This document shows positions 38,497 to 50,060 of a DNA stretch of 64,000 nucleotides, one piece after another. Origin of the DNA: Amblyornis subalaris (Eukaryota > Chordata > Aves > Passeriformes > Ptilonorhynchidae); contig JACAXG010000026.1 in assembly GCA_018881555.1 (NCBI GenBank), positions 5,699,459-5,763,458 on the forward strand, read 5' to 3'. The position numbers were made by a program, and so were the translations under genes. The notes under the pieces were generated by a model. The model worked only from the letters and a program-made list of their open reading frames with translations. It was not told where the DNA came from and searched no databases. The number at the start of each line of letters is the position of its first letter. Positions within the stretch are counted from its first letter, which is position 1.

Positions 38497-39394
38497 ACAG
38501 AGGAAAAAAATAAGGAGGTTGCAGAGCAGAATAGATTTCTTAAATCAGGTTAGAAAACTTACGTCAGTACCTAACACTTTGAAAGCTACTAAGGTCNAAG
38601 TTACTTTTATTACTTTTGTGTTTTTCTGCAGTGATAGCATTTTGTTACACTATTGAGTGAGTTACAGTGTGTTTCCCTGGTCTTTTATGTTTTGTTTGAT
38701 TTCAGTGTCTTGGCTTGAGGTTGAATATATCTTTAATAATGTCTTTTTTTTAACATGTCCATTTTTTATGAGTAAAAGTATTTGAACTACCTTTACTCTA
38801 ATCAAGCAAAACTTTAGTGAAAGGATATAAAGAACTGAAATTTGGTCCTCTTCATGGTCTTGGAAAAGGTAGTGAGGCAGGAGGGGAGCATGGAATCAAA
38901 CACAGATCTGCCTTGTACTACCCAGGCTAAGGTGTTAGTGCTGGTGTTTTACAAACATGTTGTTTGGGGAGCTTGGTCAGAGTAATTTCAAGATTTCACC
39001 TCTGGCAGAGGTGAGGGACTGCTCGGGGGTGAAGACCTGGCTGGGCGACCATAGCTTCAGCTCATCCTGGCGGTGTCTGCTGATAGGCAGTGGTGACAGG
39101 GGGAGCACTGTTTCCCTATTTTTTTCTTGGTTAATTCCAGGGAAAACTCGTTGGTCAGAATGGTCCTGTTGGTAATTTATGATGTCACGTGCAACCAAAT
39201 ATGCACTTTGGCCATTTTTCATGCGTTTTGCTAACGATGGGTCACACAGTTTCACTGGAAGGTTTTAAAGATTAAAGTCATCAGAAAAGGCAGCCCTGGT
39301 GACTGATATTCTCTGACCCCATGACCTACCAAAGGCCATAGTGCCACACTAAATAAAGCTGTCTCAAGCTCATCGCTTCTGTTGGGCTCTAACA

Positions 39395-39612
39395 CAGATT
39401 TTAAAAAGATGCTCAGGCTTGACTTAAAGACTTCCAGGATTTATCTGGCATGTCCTTAAACAGGCAGTTTTTAATTAAAATTTATTCTTTGTGTTAAAAA
39501 TGTCATTCCTCTAATAGGAATTTGTCCAGTTTGCTCTTGCAACAAATTACTTTCTATAAGTAGTCTTTTCCCACCTACATACCAGAAGGTACTCATTGAC
39601 TGGATTAAATTT
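39395..39612 (-). mobile_element. Ancient CR1/L3-like LINE 3' relic
   Basis: In reverse orientation this segment follows the layout of the old amniote CR1/L3 3' region known from crocodilian and turtle genomes: gacttaaagacttccagg, then an attaaaatttattctttgtg block with gttaaaaatg, then ctaataggaatttgtccagt, and at the far end gaaggtactcattgactgga. The order and spacing agree over about 215 bases, although identity is low. It is far more diverged than the other CR1 copies here and is probably a pre-avian insertion. No coding capacity remains. Confidence 0.65.
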
Positions 39613-42600
39613 ATTTTTTAATATACACAGCTCTGTATTATACATAGAATATGATCTGGTAGCAAGACTCCTCTTTTTTTATGATAGTGTGTAGTCCCTG
39701 TGAACTGCAAATATGCAACAAAATAGGTGGGCTTTTCCCATCCGTGCAAGTAAAGACTGCTCCCAAAGGCTGGAATTCAGTGTGGCAATCTCTGTGCCTT
39801 CTTTCTGTAAAAAAGGCATTGGAACAGCTCTCAAGAATAATATAATCCTTTGATTTTCATTCTTTGTTGCTTGATATCGTAGCAAAGATAGATGTGAAAT
39901 GCTGGGACAGCATCATGAGTCACCAGCCAAGTGGGTAAATCAGGTGCCACAAAGAGCAGACTCAGCTCCACTTGTAAAGCCCAGGAATCCCAGCAATCAT
40001 GTCACACTGGAATGGGCAGGATTACAGCAAAGGGAATGTTCAAATTTTCATGTGTCGCTTTGAGTTGTCTGGCCTTAATACAAGCAGGGAGCAGCTCCTG
40101 GTTTTGCTTGGCTGTGGGGTGCTTTGAGTGCCGGCAGCAAGGGGAACACAAAAGTCCCCAACTGCTTTCTTGTGCCCTTCTGCATGTGGCCCACACTCAG
40201 AAAACTTTTTTTTTTTAAATTATGTTTTTGTTTACTATCCTAGCCNACTTAACTCTTAGATATCTTCTTTATTGTGCAGCTGTAGGAGCCCACGATATTG
40301 TGAATCTTCATACAATATACAATATATATTTAGCCCTGAAGATTGCACTTCTTGTCACTCCAGCTTTTTAATTTACTGTGTTTCTTGCTGCTGGCACCTT
40401 TGAAACTAAGAGGAGCCCTGCAGGGGTGTCTCAGTCTCCTTTTTCCTATCTCCTTTGAACTATTGCATTACAATCATCTGTCAAAGATGAGTGGGAGTCA
40501 AGGAAATGGAGCACCTCAAGTGGCTGACACTGCTGAGCAGATATCCTTCTATTTTTGCTGANTGTTTACATACCTCTAGAGTACAGATGAGTCTGAGCTG
40601 GATTAGATGGACAGAAAATTTGTAGCACCTTCTTCATCTTGGAATAACAGCAGTTCTGATTGCACCTGAAAATGATACAATTTAAACAAATCCTATGACC
40701 TGTACGTACAATTCCTTTACAATTCCTTCCATGGGTGCAGTCGTGATGTTGCCTTGTGCCAGGCATAACTGAGAGTGCACTGTGGTTGTACTCATTTAAT
40801 GTGGTTAAAAAAATTATTGCACCTCTTGCAGATTAGGTAAGGAATCAGTCTGAGAAGGAGGAGTCTGTAAATAATGTTTGCATCCCATTTCCATCCCATT
40901 GCAGCATTAGGAATGAGAACATAAGGAAAAGAAACTAGCATAGGGCGATGCTCCCAGTGATAGTGACTGGCACTTGAATCAAGTCTATAGGATCTGTGAT
41001 AAGTATTTGGCAGAAGTTTAGCTAGTAAAAGTGATGATTGCAGCTTAAGGGAAATATACATTGGAATACCAGAGAATACACTTTTTGGTACTAACAGCAG
41101 TGAAAGTTTAGCTGCTGCAGGTATCCTACGGCCTAAATTACTACATAATTTTCAAGTAAGACTCTCCTTTTTCTCATCATTTTGTAGGCGTGCATTTATT
41201 AAATTAGATTGAAGAAGGCTTTATAACTATATATTTTTTCTTTTTCTAAAACAAACCACAAATTTCCTGCTCATTTCTTAAAAATTTTGAAGTGGCCAAA
41301 TCTTTGTTGNCTCCCTGGTTCTAAACCCAGTATTTTATTGGAATCCCCAGTTAAGTCAATTTTTTCCATGATTCATTTCACTTGGCAACAGAAATGTAAG
41401 CTCTGGCCTCTGGCCCTAATGAAATCCTTTAAATGCAGTCTACATAGCAAGAGGTTAAGGGGCAAGGCACAGTTTAATTTCCCAATAACACTTTACGGCA
41501 GGCTTTGTAAATGTACTTGCTTCTNGAGTTTTCGAACACCCTTCCCTCTGAAACTGTGGTCAATTTGCAGGCGAGAAGTTCCTGTATTCAAATTGCTTAC
41601 AGGAGAGAGGTTGGAGGGCAGTGCAACACAGGACCTTCCTGCTAAATTGCTAATCCAAACTGGGCCTTAGTCAACCTCAGACCAAGTTGTCAGCATCCAG
41701 TGACCTATAGGGAATGAGCTGGGAGCTCCAGCACGGCTCCCAGAGAGGTGTGCACATCACAGGAGCAATCTGCTGGCACTAATTGGCACCCCGGGCAGCA
41801 GCCCCAGCGCAGAGCCAAAGGTCCACAGGGGAACCAACAATGAAGTGCTCTCTCAGCCTTAAAGATGGTCCCTCTGGGGTGCAGCTTAGGGCACGTTTGT
41901 AATGTTATATGTAGAATTTTGCCGTGCCTCTTGCGGTGCTAGAGTGGAGCTGTGGCTTGGGAACTGCACTTCCCGGGCTTTTCCTAGGGCACTTCGAATG
42001 CCACAGGGCTTTTTAAGCCGTGAAGTCACTTCAGCTTTCTTTCAGGTATCAACACGAAGAGAACACTCACTAAGCATTAACCTGATAGTCCGAGGTGTCG
42101 GGTGACAACCAGTCCAGTTGAGGGATTGCACTGGAAAAGGGAAAGAGAGCGAGCGTGTATTCCTTAAAGACAAAACTTTCTCGTCTCCATGCCCAACCTG
42201 CACAAGTACTTTTGCTCTGCTAATTTTTTTCACCTGTTNGGCTCAGAAAGGTTATAAATTAGTGCTGCTTAAACATGAAAAATATATTGTTTGATGAGTA
42301 GGATTGTGAAGTTCTGTTCCTTACAGAAGCATAGTAACACATGGTCTTCCTGCATTTGGAATTGTTCCCAGACCATAGTAATTTCAGAAAGTTTATTATG
42401 GGTATTATCTTCCCAATAGCCTTGCATTTAAGAAATTTATTTCTTGTTCTGTTGTTCTGTTTGCATAGTTTCAGTCATTCAGGCAAGGTGGAAATAATGT
42501 GAACTTCAAGCCATCAGCCCATTCCACATGAATGAAGCACTAAATTAAAGAAATGAGTGATGTACCTACCTAGTATTTTAAGCCAGGTAGTCAGAGGTGA

Positions 42601-45600
42601 TAAAATATATTGTCCAAATCGGACGTTGAGCATATTTTCTCTTGAACATACAAATTAATAAGGAGCAGCNATGACAAAGGTTTGTTTGGCTGTGGGTGTC
42701 TGCTAAGAAGGAAAAATAGGTTTGTGTGATGGAGATTAGTTTGTTTCATAAAACTTTTGGTGTCCTCCGAGAGCAGTTTTTGTCCACCTGTGTATTGTCT
42801 GTACTGAGAGAGATGAAAGGAAGGCCTGCCTAGAGCACATGTACTTCCAGAAATCAGAGTATACATTTTTTCTTCATAGCTTTGCATTACTGGAGTCACC
42901 AATGACCTGCTGCAATTTTTCTCNCGTTCTATCAGATAACAAAAGAAACCAGGATTGCAGCCATAACTGAAATGATGGAGTTCTGAAAGGAACACCATTT
43001 CCCAGTCAGACAGCAGCCCCCTTTCACTACCTCCATGCTCTCTCACTGGATGATGTGGTGCACATTCATCTGACAGACAAAAATTGGAACAGCACAGAAA
43101 GTAAGGCAGTACTTGCATCCCTGAGTTTGGGATCATCGGCTGCTACAAAAGATCGGGGAGTTTGGGGATAGACTCTGGTCTCAACATTGCTACAATGCAA
43201 TGCAAGAAATCACCCTGAAAAACGTTGTATTCTTGTGTTTTAATGGTCTGCACTGAAACACAGAGGGGCTCTAAATGTCTAAAGCATTACCATTTGCAAA
43301 TTCCCACCTGTTGTTTCTGTGTCCGGAAACAGTATCCCTGGCTGCAGTCTGGACATTGCCCCAGGTGGTGTCTGACTCTTGACCCAAATCAGATAGTAAT
43401 TGTTCAGACACTGTCTGGCTCTCGTGCAGTGGACANGCAGGGCACAGCAGCCCTCTAGTCACCTCTTAGGAAGCCCAGGAAAGGATTTCCCTCAGGGAAT
43501 CTTCAGCCCGTTTTGCTCATAGGCCCTTGGGGTAAGATTTTAGGGTCGCAGTCCCCCTTGCCCACCCTGCTGCATTAGGGTCCAGCACAGTGATGAGCAG
43601 ACTGCAGGCTGTGAAAGCCTGGGATGCAGGAACAGAACTGCGANAAGGACAAGATTAGGTTTTCCTGCCAGTACCTTGTTAATGCAAGCCTAGGAATGGC
43701 CAGACTACAACACTGGAGCTGTAAATGGTTTGCCAGCGACTGGGATGGTGTTGCCACTCAGCTCTTCAGGCCACTGAGACAATGCAGTTATTGCAGGGTA
43801 TCTCAGATCCCTAGCTGCAGAAACAGAAACCCCAGCAGGTTGCTCCGAGGCTGCCAGCAGAACNGCAGGTCCCAGCTATACACTTCCCTCGACTCCTGCT
43901 CCAGCAGCATTCCTGCAAGTTCTGATCATATCCTGCTCAGGAGTTGCCCCTGGACTCCCCCNTTCCATCAATCCCTCAAGGCATGGGGCATGGATTCAGC
44001 CTGGCTTGCAGCATCAGGAACTCTCCTCCCAAGGTATTAAAACAAAACTGTTCAACACTGAGGAGTCCTCGAGAACTGCTGGCTCAATCCCGGTAACCCC
44101 GTTCACCTTGTGGTACTTGACACTCTCCATGCCTACACAATCTGGAAGGTTCTAGCTCAGACACAAAGAGAGGACTGAAATCATAGCAGAGTGCTTGATG
44201 GTGTATGCACAGAGCAACAAGCACTCCAGGCAGTGTGGACTGCCCTGCTTGACTCAGCCAAAGCATATCTCTGCCTTCCAAGGGAGGATGTGGTATGGGC
44301 TTTGTGCCTGAGACCCCCATTTATTCGATGCTGATTTGAACCTGTTAATTTGGCCTTTTAGCCTGAAGTTGCACAGTTGTCATCTTTGGACTCAATGGAA
44401 ATAGTGACATTTACTTTGTGGACCTGAGCAACCACCAGTGTCTTCCATGAAAGGGGCGGAGAAGTAACTGTTCCTTACAAAAATAAATTGTTCAGTGTTA
44501 CGAGAACCAAAGAACAATTAGGTTTTTTCATTCGAGGGAGAATAGTTACAGTTATAACTAGCAATTTGGTTAAGAAATTATATGCACATTTTTGAAAAAT
44601 ATTTTTGATGCTAAGAACAGTTACAGGGAGAACTCTGGTGATGATGTGCTGGGACAGGGAACCACCTAATGAGAGGGATCTCCAAAACCTGTGATTATGA
44701 ATTTTTACTCTCTTCTGTGACAGTTTACAGTCTTATTTTTGAATGCTAGATAGTTTAATTGTTCTAATGCACTGTCCTGGGTGACTAAACTAAGCAATAT
44801 AGCTTTGAACTTTCAGATTTTTGTATGGACCTCATACCATCTCTCAAAACTCATGTTAATCCGAGGGAGGACCAAAAGAATTTACTAACATATGCACACT
44901 GCCAAAATAAATGATGTCTGGATTCCTGAGCTAATCTTTGCCTTTGATCTTGTGTACCAGAAAATTTATTTGGTAAAGTAGTGATGAAAAGATTTCTGAC
45001 CATTCTGAAGTATCAGCTGCAAATAACCTAGATTTTTTGATTTTCAAGATAAATTATGAAATGTGGAGGTTTTCCTACATTTCCAATCCTTAGTAGTCTC
45101 CACAGAAAGCTTGATAATACAGCAATTCAGAGAGTAGCAGTAGCCATTCTTTTTCTGTCTTTATTGCCTTATATGTGAAATTGTGTGACGTGTTGTGTCA
45201 GTGTGTGGATATCTGACTGTGTTGTTACCTCTGAAAGTAATGGCAGAAACAGATGGCAACTTTTTTCCTTATAGTATTTCCTCATTGGCTATGGTTTTTT
45301 TTCTTTTTTTCCTTGTTCTACCTAAAAGTTCAGGACTCAGGGTATTTCTGTGCTCACAGAAAATAACATGAAAGCATAGTAATGAAACATGGTTGTGTCT
45401 GCCTTGCAGTGGGTCTCCAGCATGGAACTTGGTCTAGTTTTTCTACTTTCTACACGAAAGAACCACCAAATAGCACTGTGTTGTGCTTTGGTTATTCCTG
45501 ATTTTGCTTTGACGGTTCCCCCAATTGCTTTTTTGTTGTATGAAACTTTCCTGGTTTTTGCATTGTCCATTCGCTTTATATTTTCAAATGTATTTATGGC

Positions 45601-45969
45601 TATATATTTTAACTGATTTATGGTGATTTTTCAATACTGTAGAACATGCCCTTCCATTTTTAACACATACAGATGTTTTGGTGTAATTCTGCAGTGATCA
45701 CTGAAACATAATCTGTGAGTCTGTGTTAGATCCTTTCTGAGAAGGGTGGGGATTTTTAATTTGATTTTTGGGTCGTTGCAAGATTGGGTTTTTTATGTAA
45801 AACACAGCCTATTTTCTTTTGCAAAACACATTTCTTGTTTACACTGAATAGCACTTTCTTGTTTCAGGACTTTCTGATGTATACTGCCCCACGTGAGAAC
45901 AAAACTGAAAGGTTTTTACTAGTTATTGCATAAAACCTATGTGATAATGAAGTCCATGTTTTATACTCT
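39613..45969. other. Non-coding sequence, no gene recognised
   Basis: No known gene or clear repeat is visible. It contains a 181-codon minus-strand open frame at 42591-43136 (two codons contain N), without recognisable domains. GC content is higher around 43480-44320, where several open frames overlap on both strands; none looks like a known protein. Confidence 0.5.
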
Positions 45970-46072
45970 AGATGGAGATTTTCAGATAAGAAGCTGGGGC
46001 ACAGAAAAATTAAGTTATTTCACTGGAGATTAAGGAGACCTGGGGTGGAGCTCTGCTCAAATCTTGAGCATG
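45970..46072 (-). repeat. MIR-like SINE relic
   Basis: Read in plus orientation, ttcagataagaagctggggc followed by acagaaaaattaagttattt, a less conserved stretch, then ggtggagctctgctcaaatc corresponds in order to the reversed MIR layout ('acagatgaggaaactgaggc', 'acagagaggttaagtgactt', 'ggtagagctgggattcaaac'). The agreement covers core and flank over about 100 bases. MIRs are old tRNA-derived SINEs of amniotes; avian genomes keep few. Confidence 0.65.
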
Positions 46073-46348
46073 TTTCTTCTTGCAAGTGTAGATCTCCGTG
46101 GGCTCATCTACGAGGGTAGGAAACACAGGTATATAGGAAAAGTCCAAGTTCTCATTATCGTGGGGAGAAATCACTGTAACAGCAGTCATGGCTACATTAT
46201 TCCTGTTGTTAAGATGTTCTGTCTCTGCCCTGTTGTGATCAATGGCATCCAGGAACGTGGTGAAGGCTTGAACTAAACCTACCAAAGTGTCCCATTCCTT
46301 TCTCCAGAGCACCTGCAGACAGAATAGCCAGATGGGGAAGGTCCTTAC

Positions 46349-46391
46349 CTGCCCACACAACACCCACCCACCCCTGCACCTTATCTTTGTG
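46349..46391 (-). other. Possible small exon (minus strand)
   Basis: A minus-strand acceptor (ctccacaccccctgcag) and a strong donor (tgggcag then gtaagg) bound 43 bases. One frame is open and continuous with a longer open frame. It is GC-rich and contains a run of GGGT units, so low-complexity coincidence is likely. No family is recognised. Confidence 0.1.
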
Positions 46392-47112
46392 CTGCAGGGG
46401 GTGTGGAGGCAGCTCCCAGGATGTCAGACTGCTGCCAGGTGAAGGCAGGGTCGGGTCAGGAAGGCGGGAGGGTGAGGGCAGTTTCCACAGGTGCCACAAG
46501 GTGCAGAAGAAGAGAAGGCAAGAACTTCCAGCTGGGGTTTATAACCTTGCAATGGCCTTGAGGGGAGGGGGACGAGGACATTCCTGCTGCACATCTGTAG
46601 CCAGCAATGGCTTCAGTGGTTTCTGCAGGTGTTGCAATTTGTGAAGACATCTCCAAGCTGGAAAACTGATTTCCTTGTCACTGAGTGTGGATCACCTTCA
46701 GGTTGCAAACCTGAGTTGATGTTGTCTCGTACTGCTGGCCATTGCCAAGCTGCATGGAGAAAGTGTGGTGTGCTTTTGCATGCACTGGAACACAACAGTA
46801 ATGAAAACCTTTACAAAATCAGTAGCAATTAAAATAGTTTTAAACATAATCAGCAATCTATTAGTAAAGAATGGTTTCTTATTATTCTGTACAAGTGTGC
46901 TTGATAGATATCAGGTGGATAAAATATATCTGCTTGTGGTGTCTTTGTCCTCTTTTTAGCTTTTTCGTTTAGCTCATGATTTTATTTAATGGAAGAGACA
47001 CTTCTCACATATTGGCTTGACAATTTACAAGCATTTGTTTGTGCTGAATTAAGCACATTTTTAAACTTTGTATGTTGCTGCTGACAGTTTGGGGATTGAT
47101 TTTTATCCCTAG

Positions 47113-47168
47113 AGAGATGCCTTTTTGTCTTTAAGGCAAATTGAAGTTGACTGCTGGAGCATTCCCTG
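47113..47168 (+). other. Possible small exon
   Basis: The acceptor gatttttatccctag (ending 47112) and the donor gtaaga (from 47169) bound 56 bases. Only the first frame is open, giving 18 codons plus two bases. The encoded residues (RDAFLSLRQIEVDCWSIP) do not match a family I know. Two codon-free frames and good sites make it worth a check, but chance is possible. Confidence 0.13.
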
Positions 47169-47260
47169 GTAAGAGAGAGAATCTACTTTAGGGATATTTT
47201 TCTACTGAGAATTCATTTTTAACTCAGAAGCTTCAGCAAGGTCATGTTTTTCATGACACT

Positions 47261-47274
47261 AAAAAAAAAAAAAA
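47261..47274 (+). repeat. Poly-A run, 14 bases
   Basis: An uninterrupted run of 14 A followed by ggaaaaaa. No retrocopy is recognised upstream. Confidence 0.9.
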
Positions 47275-49667
47275 GGAAAAAAGTTCACAGACAAAGAAGT
47301 AGTATTAACTTCAGAGAAAATAAATCAGAGCAAGTATTACCAAGCTTTTTTCCATTGTGGTTCTCTGTCAGGGAGGTGTGTCTAGATATGCAGTAGGTAA
47401 AACTTGCAGACTTTTCCTCTGAAAGCACATGTTAAATCTTGGTGTGGGCAATGGCAGAAAGGTTTTATCCATCCACATGTTTTAATGTATGTTATGAGGT
47501 TAAATTTTAAAATTTCTGTAATATTTTTTAGGACATTCAGATTTTTTCAAGAGCAGATACATTGCCTGTCCACATTGGCAACATGGGATGGAGTTTGCAG
47601 ACATGAATAGATTAATGGAATATGTGTGAGGATGCAGGATCCTCACCAGACAGGTGCTTTAAGCAGTCTTCATTTATGTCAAGTAGAGCTAAATGCTTAT
47701 TTTTAAACAGTAGGGCTTGTGGCTGGACATGCTGGGCTAGAGTTATACCCTGGGTTTTGTCCAACCTATATCCACCCACCCCACAGTCAGCCTGGCAGTT
47801 TTTGGATCCAAATATTATGTTGTTGCTATATTGTAAGGGATACTTGGAATTTACTTACGTATCTTTCCCTTCNAGGTCTTTTTTGGCACTAGATTTGTTT
47901 TCTAGGTATACTTTTTAAAATATAAACACAGCTAAAACAAATAGTGCCTATGTATATATGTGGTCTGGTTCTGTGGTCAAATTAATAGCACCTCACACCT
48001 GAACAACACAGCTAAATCAAGCCATCCTGGCCAATGGGTGAGACTAGTGAGGGTTTTTGGGGTGTTACCTGGCAGGTTACTGGTGAGGTGATGGACAGAC
48101 CCCATTAAAATCTCATTTAATGCTTGGCTCGGGAATGACTTCACTGTCTTTAATCTCTGTCTTTGTATTCACTCATACTTTTAAGACCCAAGTGAGTTAA
48201 AAAATAAATAAATAAGCTCAGTCCTTCAATAAGGTACCAAATGGCAAATTCACACCCACTTGTTTTCATTTCTAGGAAATCAAAACAGCTGAAGCATGTT
48301 TTTTACCACACTGCATCCAAATAAGTTGTAAGAACCATTTTTTTTGGGAAACTTTTATTCTACTGCTTATAAAATCTTAAAGGAGCTGCACACCTCTGTA
48401 GTCTTCCTTTAAACCTTCTTTGGGATGTTCTCATTGGATTTTTCAGACATTTGAGTCCTCAATATTTGCGTTATCTCAGTATGTTTCTGAAGGCCTGGCT
48501 ATCAATTACCAGAATTTTCATTTGCCACTTTGATCTTTTTGTTTTGTTTTTTTTTCCCTTCTCAGATTTCTTCTGCAATATTTATGACATTCTCTCCTAG
48601 CAGTGACCAGACTAAGACNTTTTGCAAAATCCAAGAAACAAAACTTGTAATATTCTTTGCACTATAAAGAAAAAATGAAAACCTGTACCTTCAAACTTGA
48701 ACAAGTGCCTTTTATATGCAGCAGAAAGCACTTGGCTGGTGTTCAGGGTGGGGTAGGTGAGGGATGAGAGGAAGCAGGGACTGACGTGGTTTGGTTGCAG
48801 CTGGTGAGCAACATCCCAGAGTTACCACCCTACAGCAAGGAACTCACATTTTCTGCCATGTTCTCACTTCCAGCATTTTATTAAATAATTTCTAAAGGTT
48901 TTGCTCAGATTCACCTTGGAATTTGGATCTTTTTTGAAATTAAGTTATCTTTAAATTAGAACATAGCATTTATTAATAGCAGGAAATTCCAAGTAGTCAT
49001 ATAGTCCCACTTTCTCCTTCTACTTTTTATTGGAGTTAGATGTTGATTTTTGTGAACTGTACCTTTTCTACCCTAATCAGTCTTGTTTCTCTTTTATCCT
49101 TTTGCCTGAAGACTTCTGGTGTTTAGAATTAACTTTTTTCTCAGTCCTCTTCCATTTTGTGTACAATTATGCACCTAATTAGAGGTAATTGTTTCCTTGT
49201 TCCTACAGCATCAGCCAAGCAAGGAGATCTCAGCTACATTGGAGGGATATGGGGAGCCTCCATCCTAGAAAAAGTGCAGCAAAGACTTGGGTAATTTAGT
49301 ATTTCTCTCTGGCATGTGCATTGTTCTGCACTTANAACAAACATGCCTTTGATGTGTTTCACCTGCTCCACTAAGCTGTGGAAATCATGGAAACCTGGGT
49401 GTTCTGAGTCAAGAAATAGCAGCATGAATGTTATAGTGCTGTCACAAAGGTTGTTGATCAGGGTTTTGGGTTTTTTTTTTTAAATCAAGGCTTTAACATT
49501 TATTAGCTTTGTATCAGGTTCTCTCTTGGGTTTTATTTGTAATTAAGAATAAGTGCATAATTTTACTGATTTTTACTGCAACTTTTTCAAACTTCGGAAT
49601 TCCAGGAATGAATTCTTATCTATTATCTGGGACTCAGAAAAGATATTTAACTGGGTCTAATCATGGC

Positions 49668-49720
49668 AAAATGCAAATTGTCATTAATTAAGTTTGTAAT
49701 TGTGGAGCAGGAGAGAGAGC
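49668..49720. promoter_or_regulatory. Possible regulatory motif cluster
   Basis: The stretch aatgcaaattgtcattaatt followed by aagtttgtaattg contains an octamer-like atgcaaat and two TAATTA/TAATTG homeodomain cores within about 35 bases. POU-homeodomain clusters like this are typical of conserved developmental enhancers. Function is inferred from motifs alone. Confidence 0.18.
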
Positions 49721-50045
49721 AATTTACAGGAGCTGGGTGGGAGAAGAACTTTAAGAAGCAGTGCATGGCGAATGAGATGCACAGCTCCCATTATCACAGG
49801 AGCTGCATGGCTAATCCAGCAGCCTCGGCACTGAGGAAAATGTTCCCTGGGATGTCAGGTGTTAAGGGGAAGAATGGGCCTCTCACGTTCTTTGCACTTA
49901 CAAGCCGGCTGTAACCTTTTGACTCTCTCTCTCTTTCTCTTCTTGAGTTTTGTTTCCTGAAAGGAAAAGGGGGTGGAGGAACGCAGGGGAAGAAGGCTTA
50001 AAGAGTGGAAGATCTGTTTCAAAGTACTGTAGTGTATTTGCAAGC

Positions 50046-50060
50046 TTTTTTTTTTTTTTT
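50046..50060 (+). repeat. Poly-T run, 15 bases
   Basis: An uninterrupted run of 15 T. No adjacent retrocopy is seen on the minus strand. Confidence 0.9.

Larger units (their letters stand above)
33901..39394. other. Non-coding sequence with low-complexity tracts and a CpG-rich block
   Basis: No gene is recognised. The stretch contains AT- and GT-rich tracts at 35196-35640, a CpG-rich block at 35862-36085, an A/C-rich tract at 36510-36570 and palindromic sequence at 38471-38496. Confidence 0.5.
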
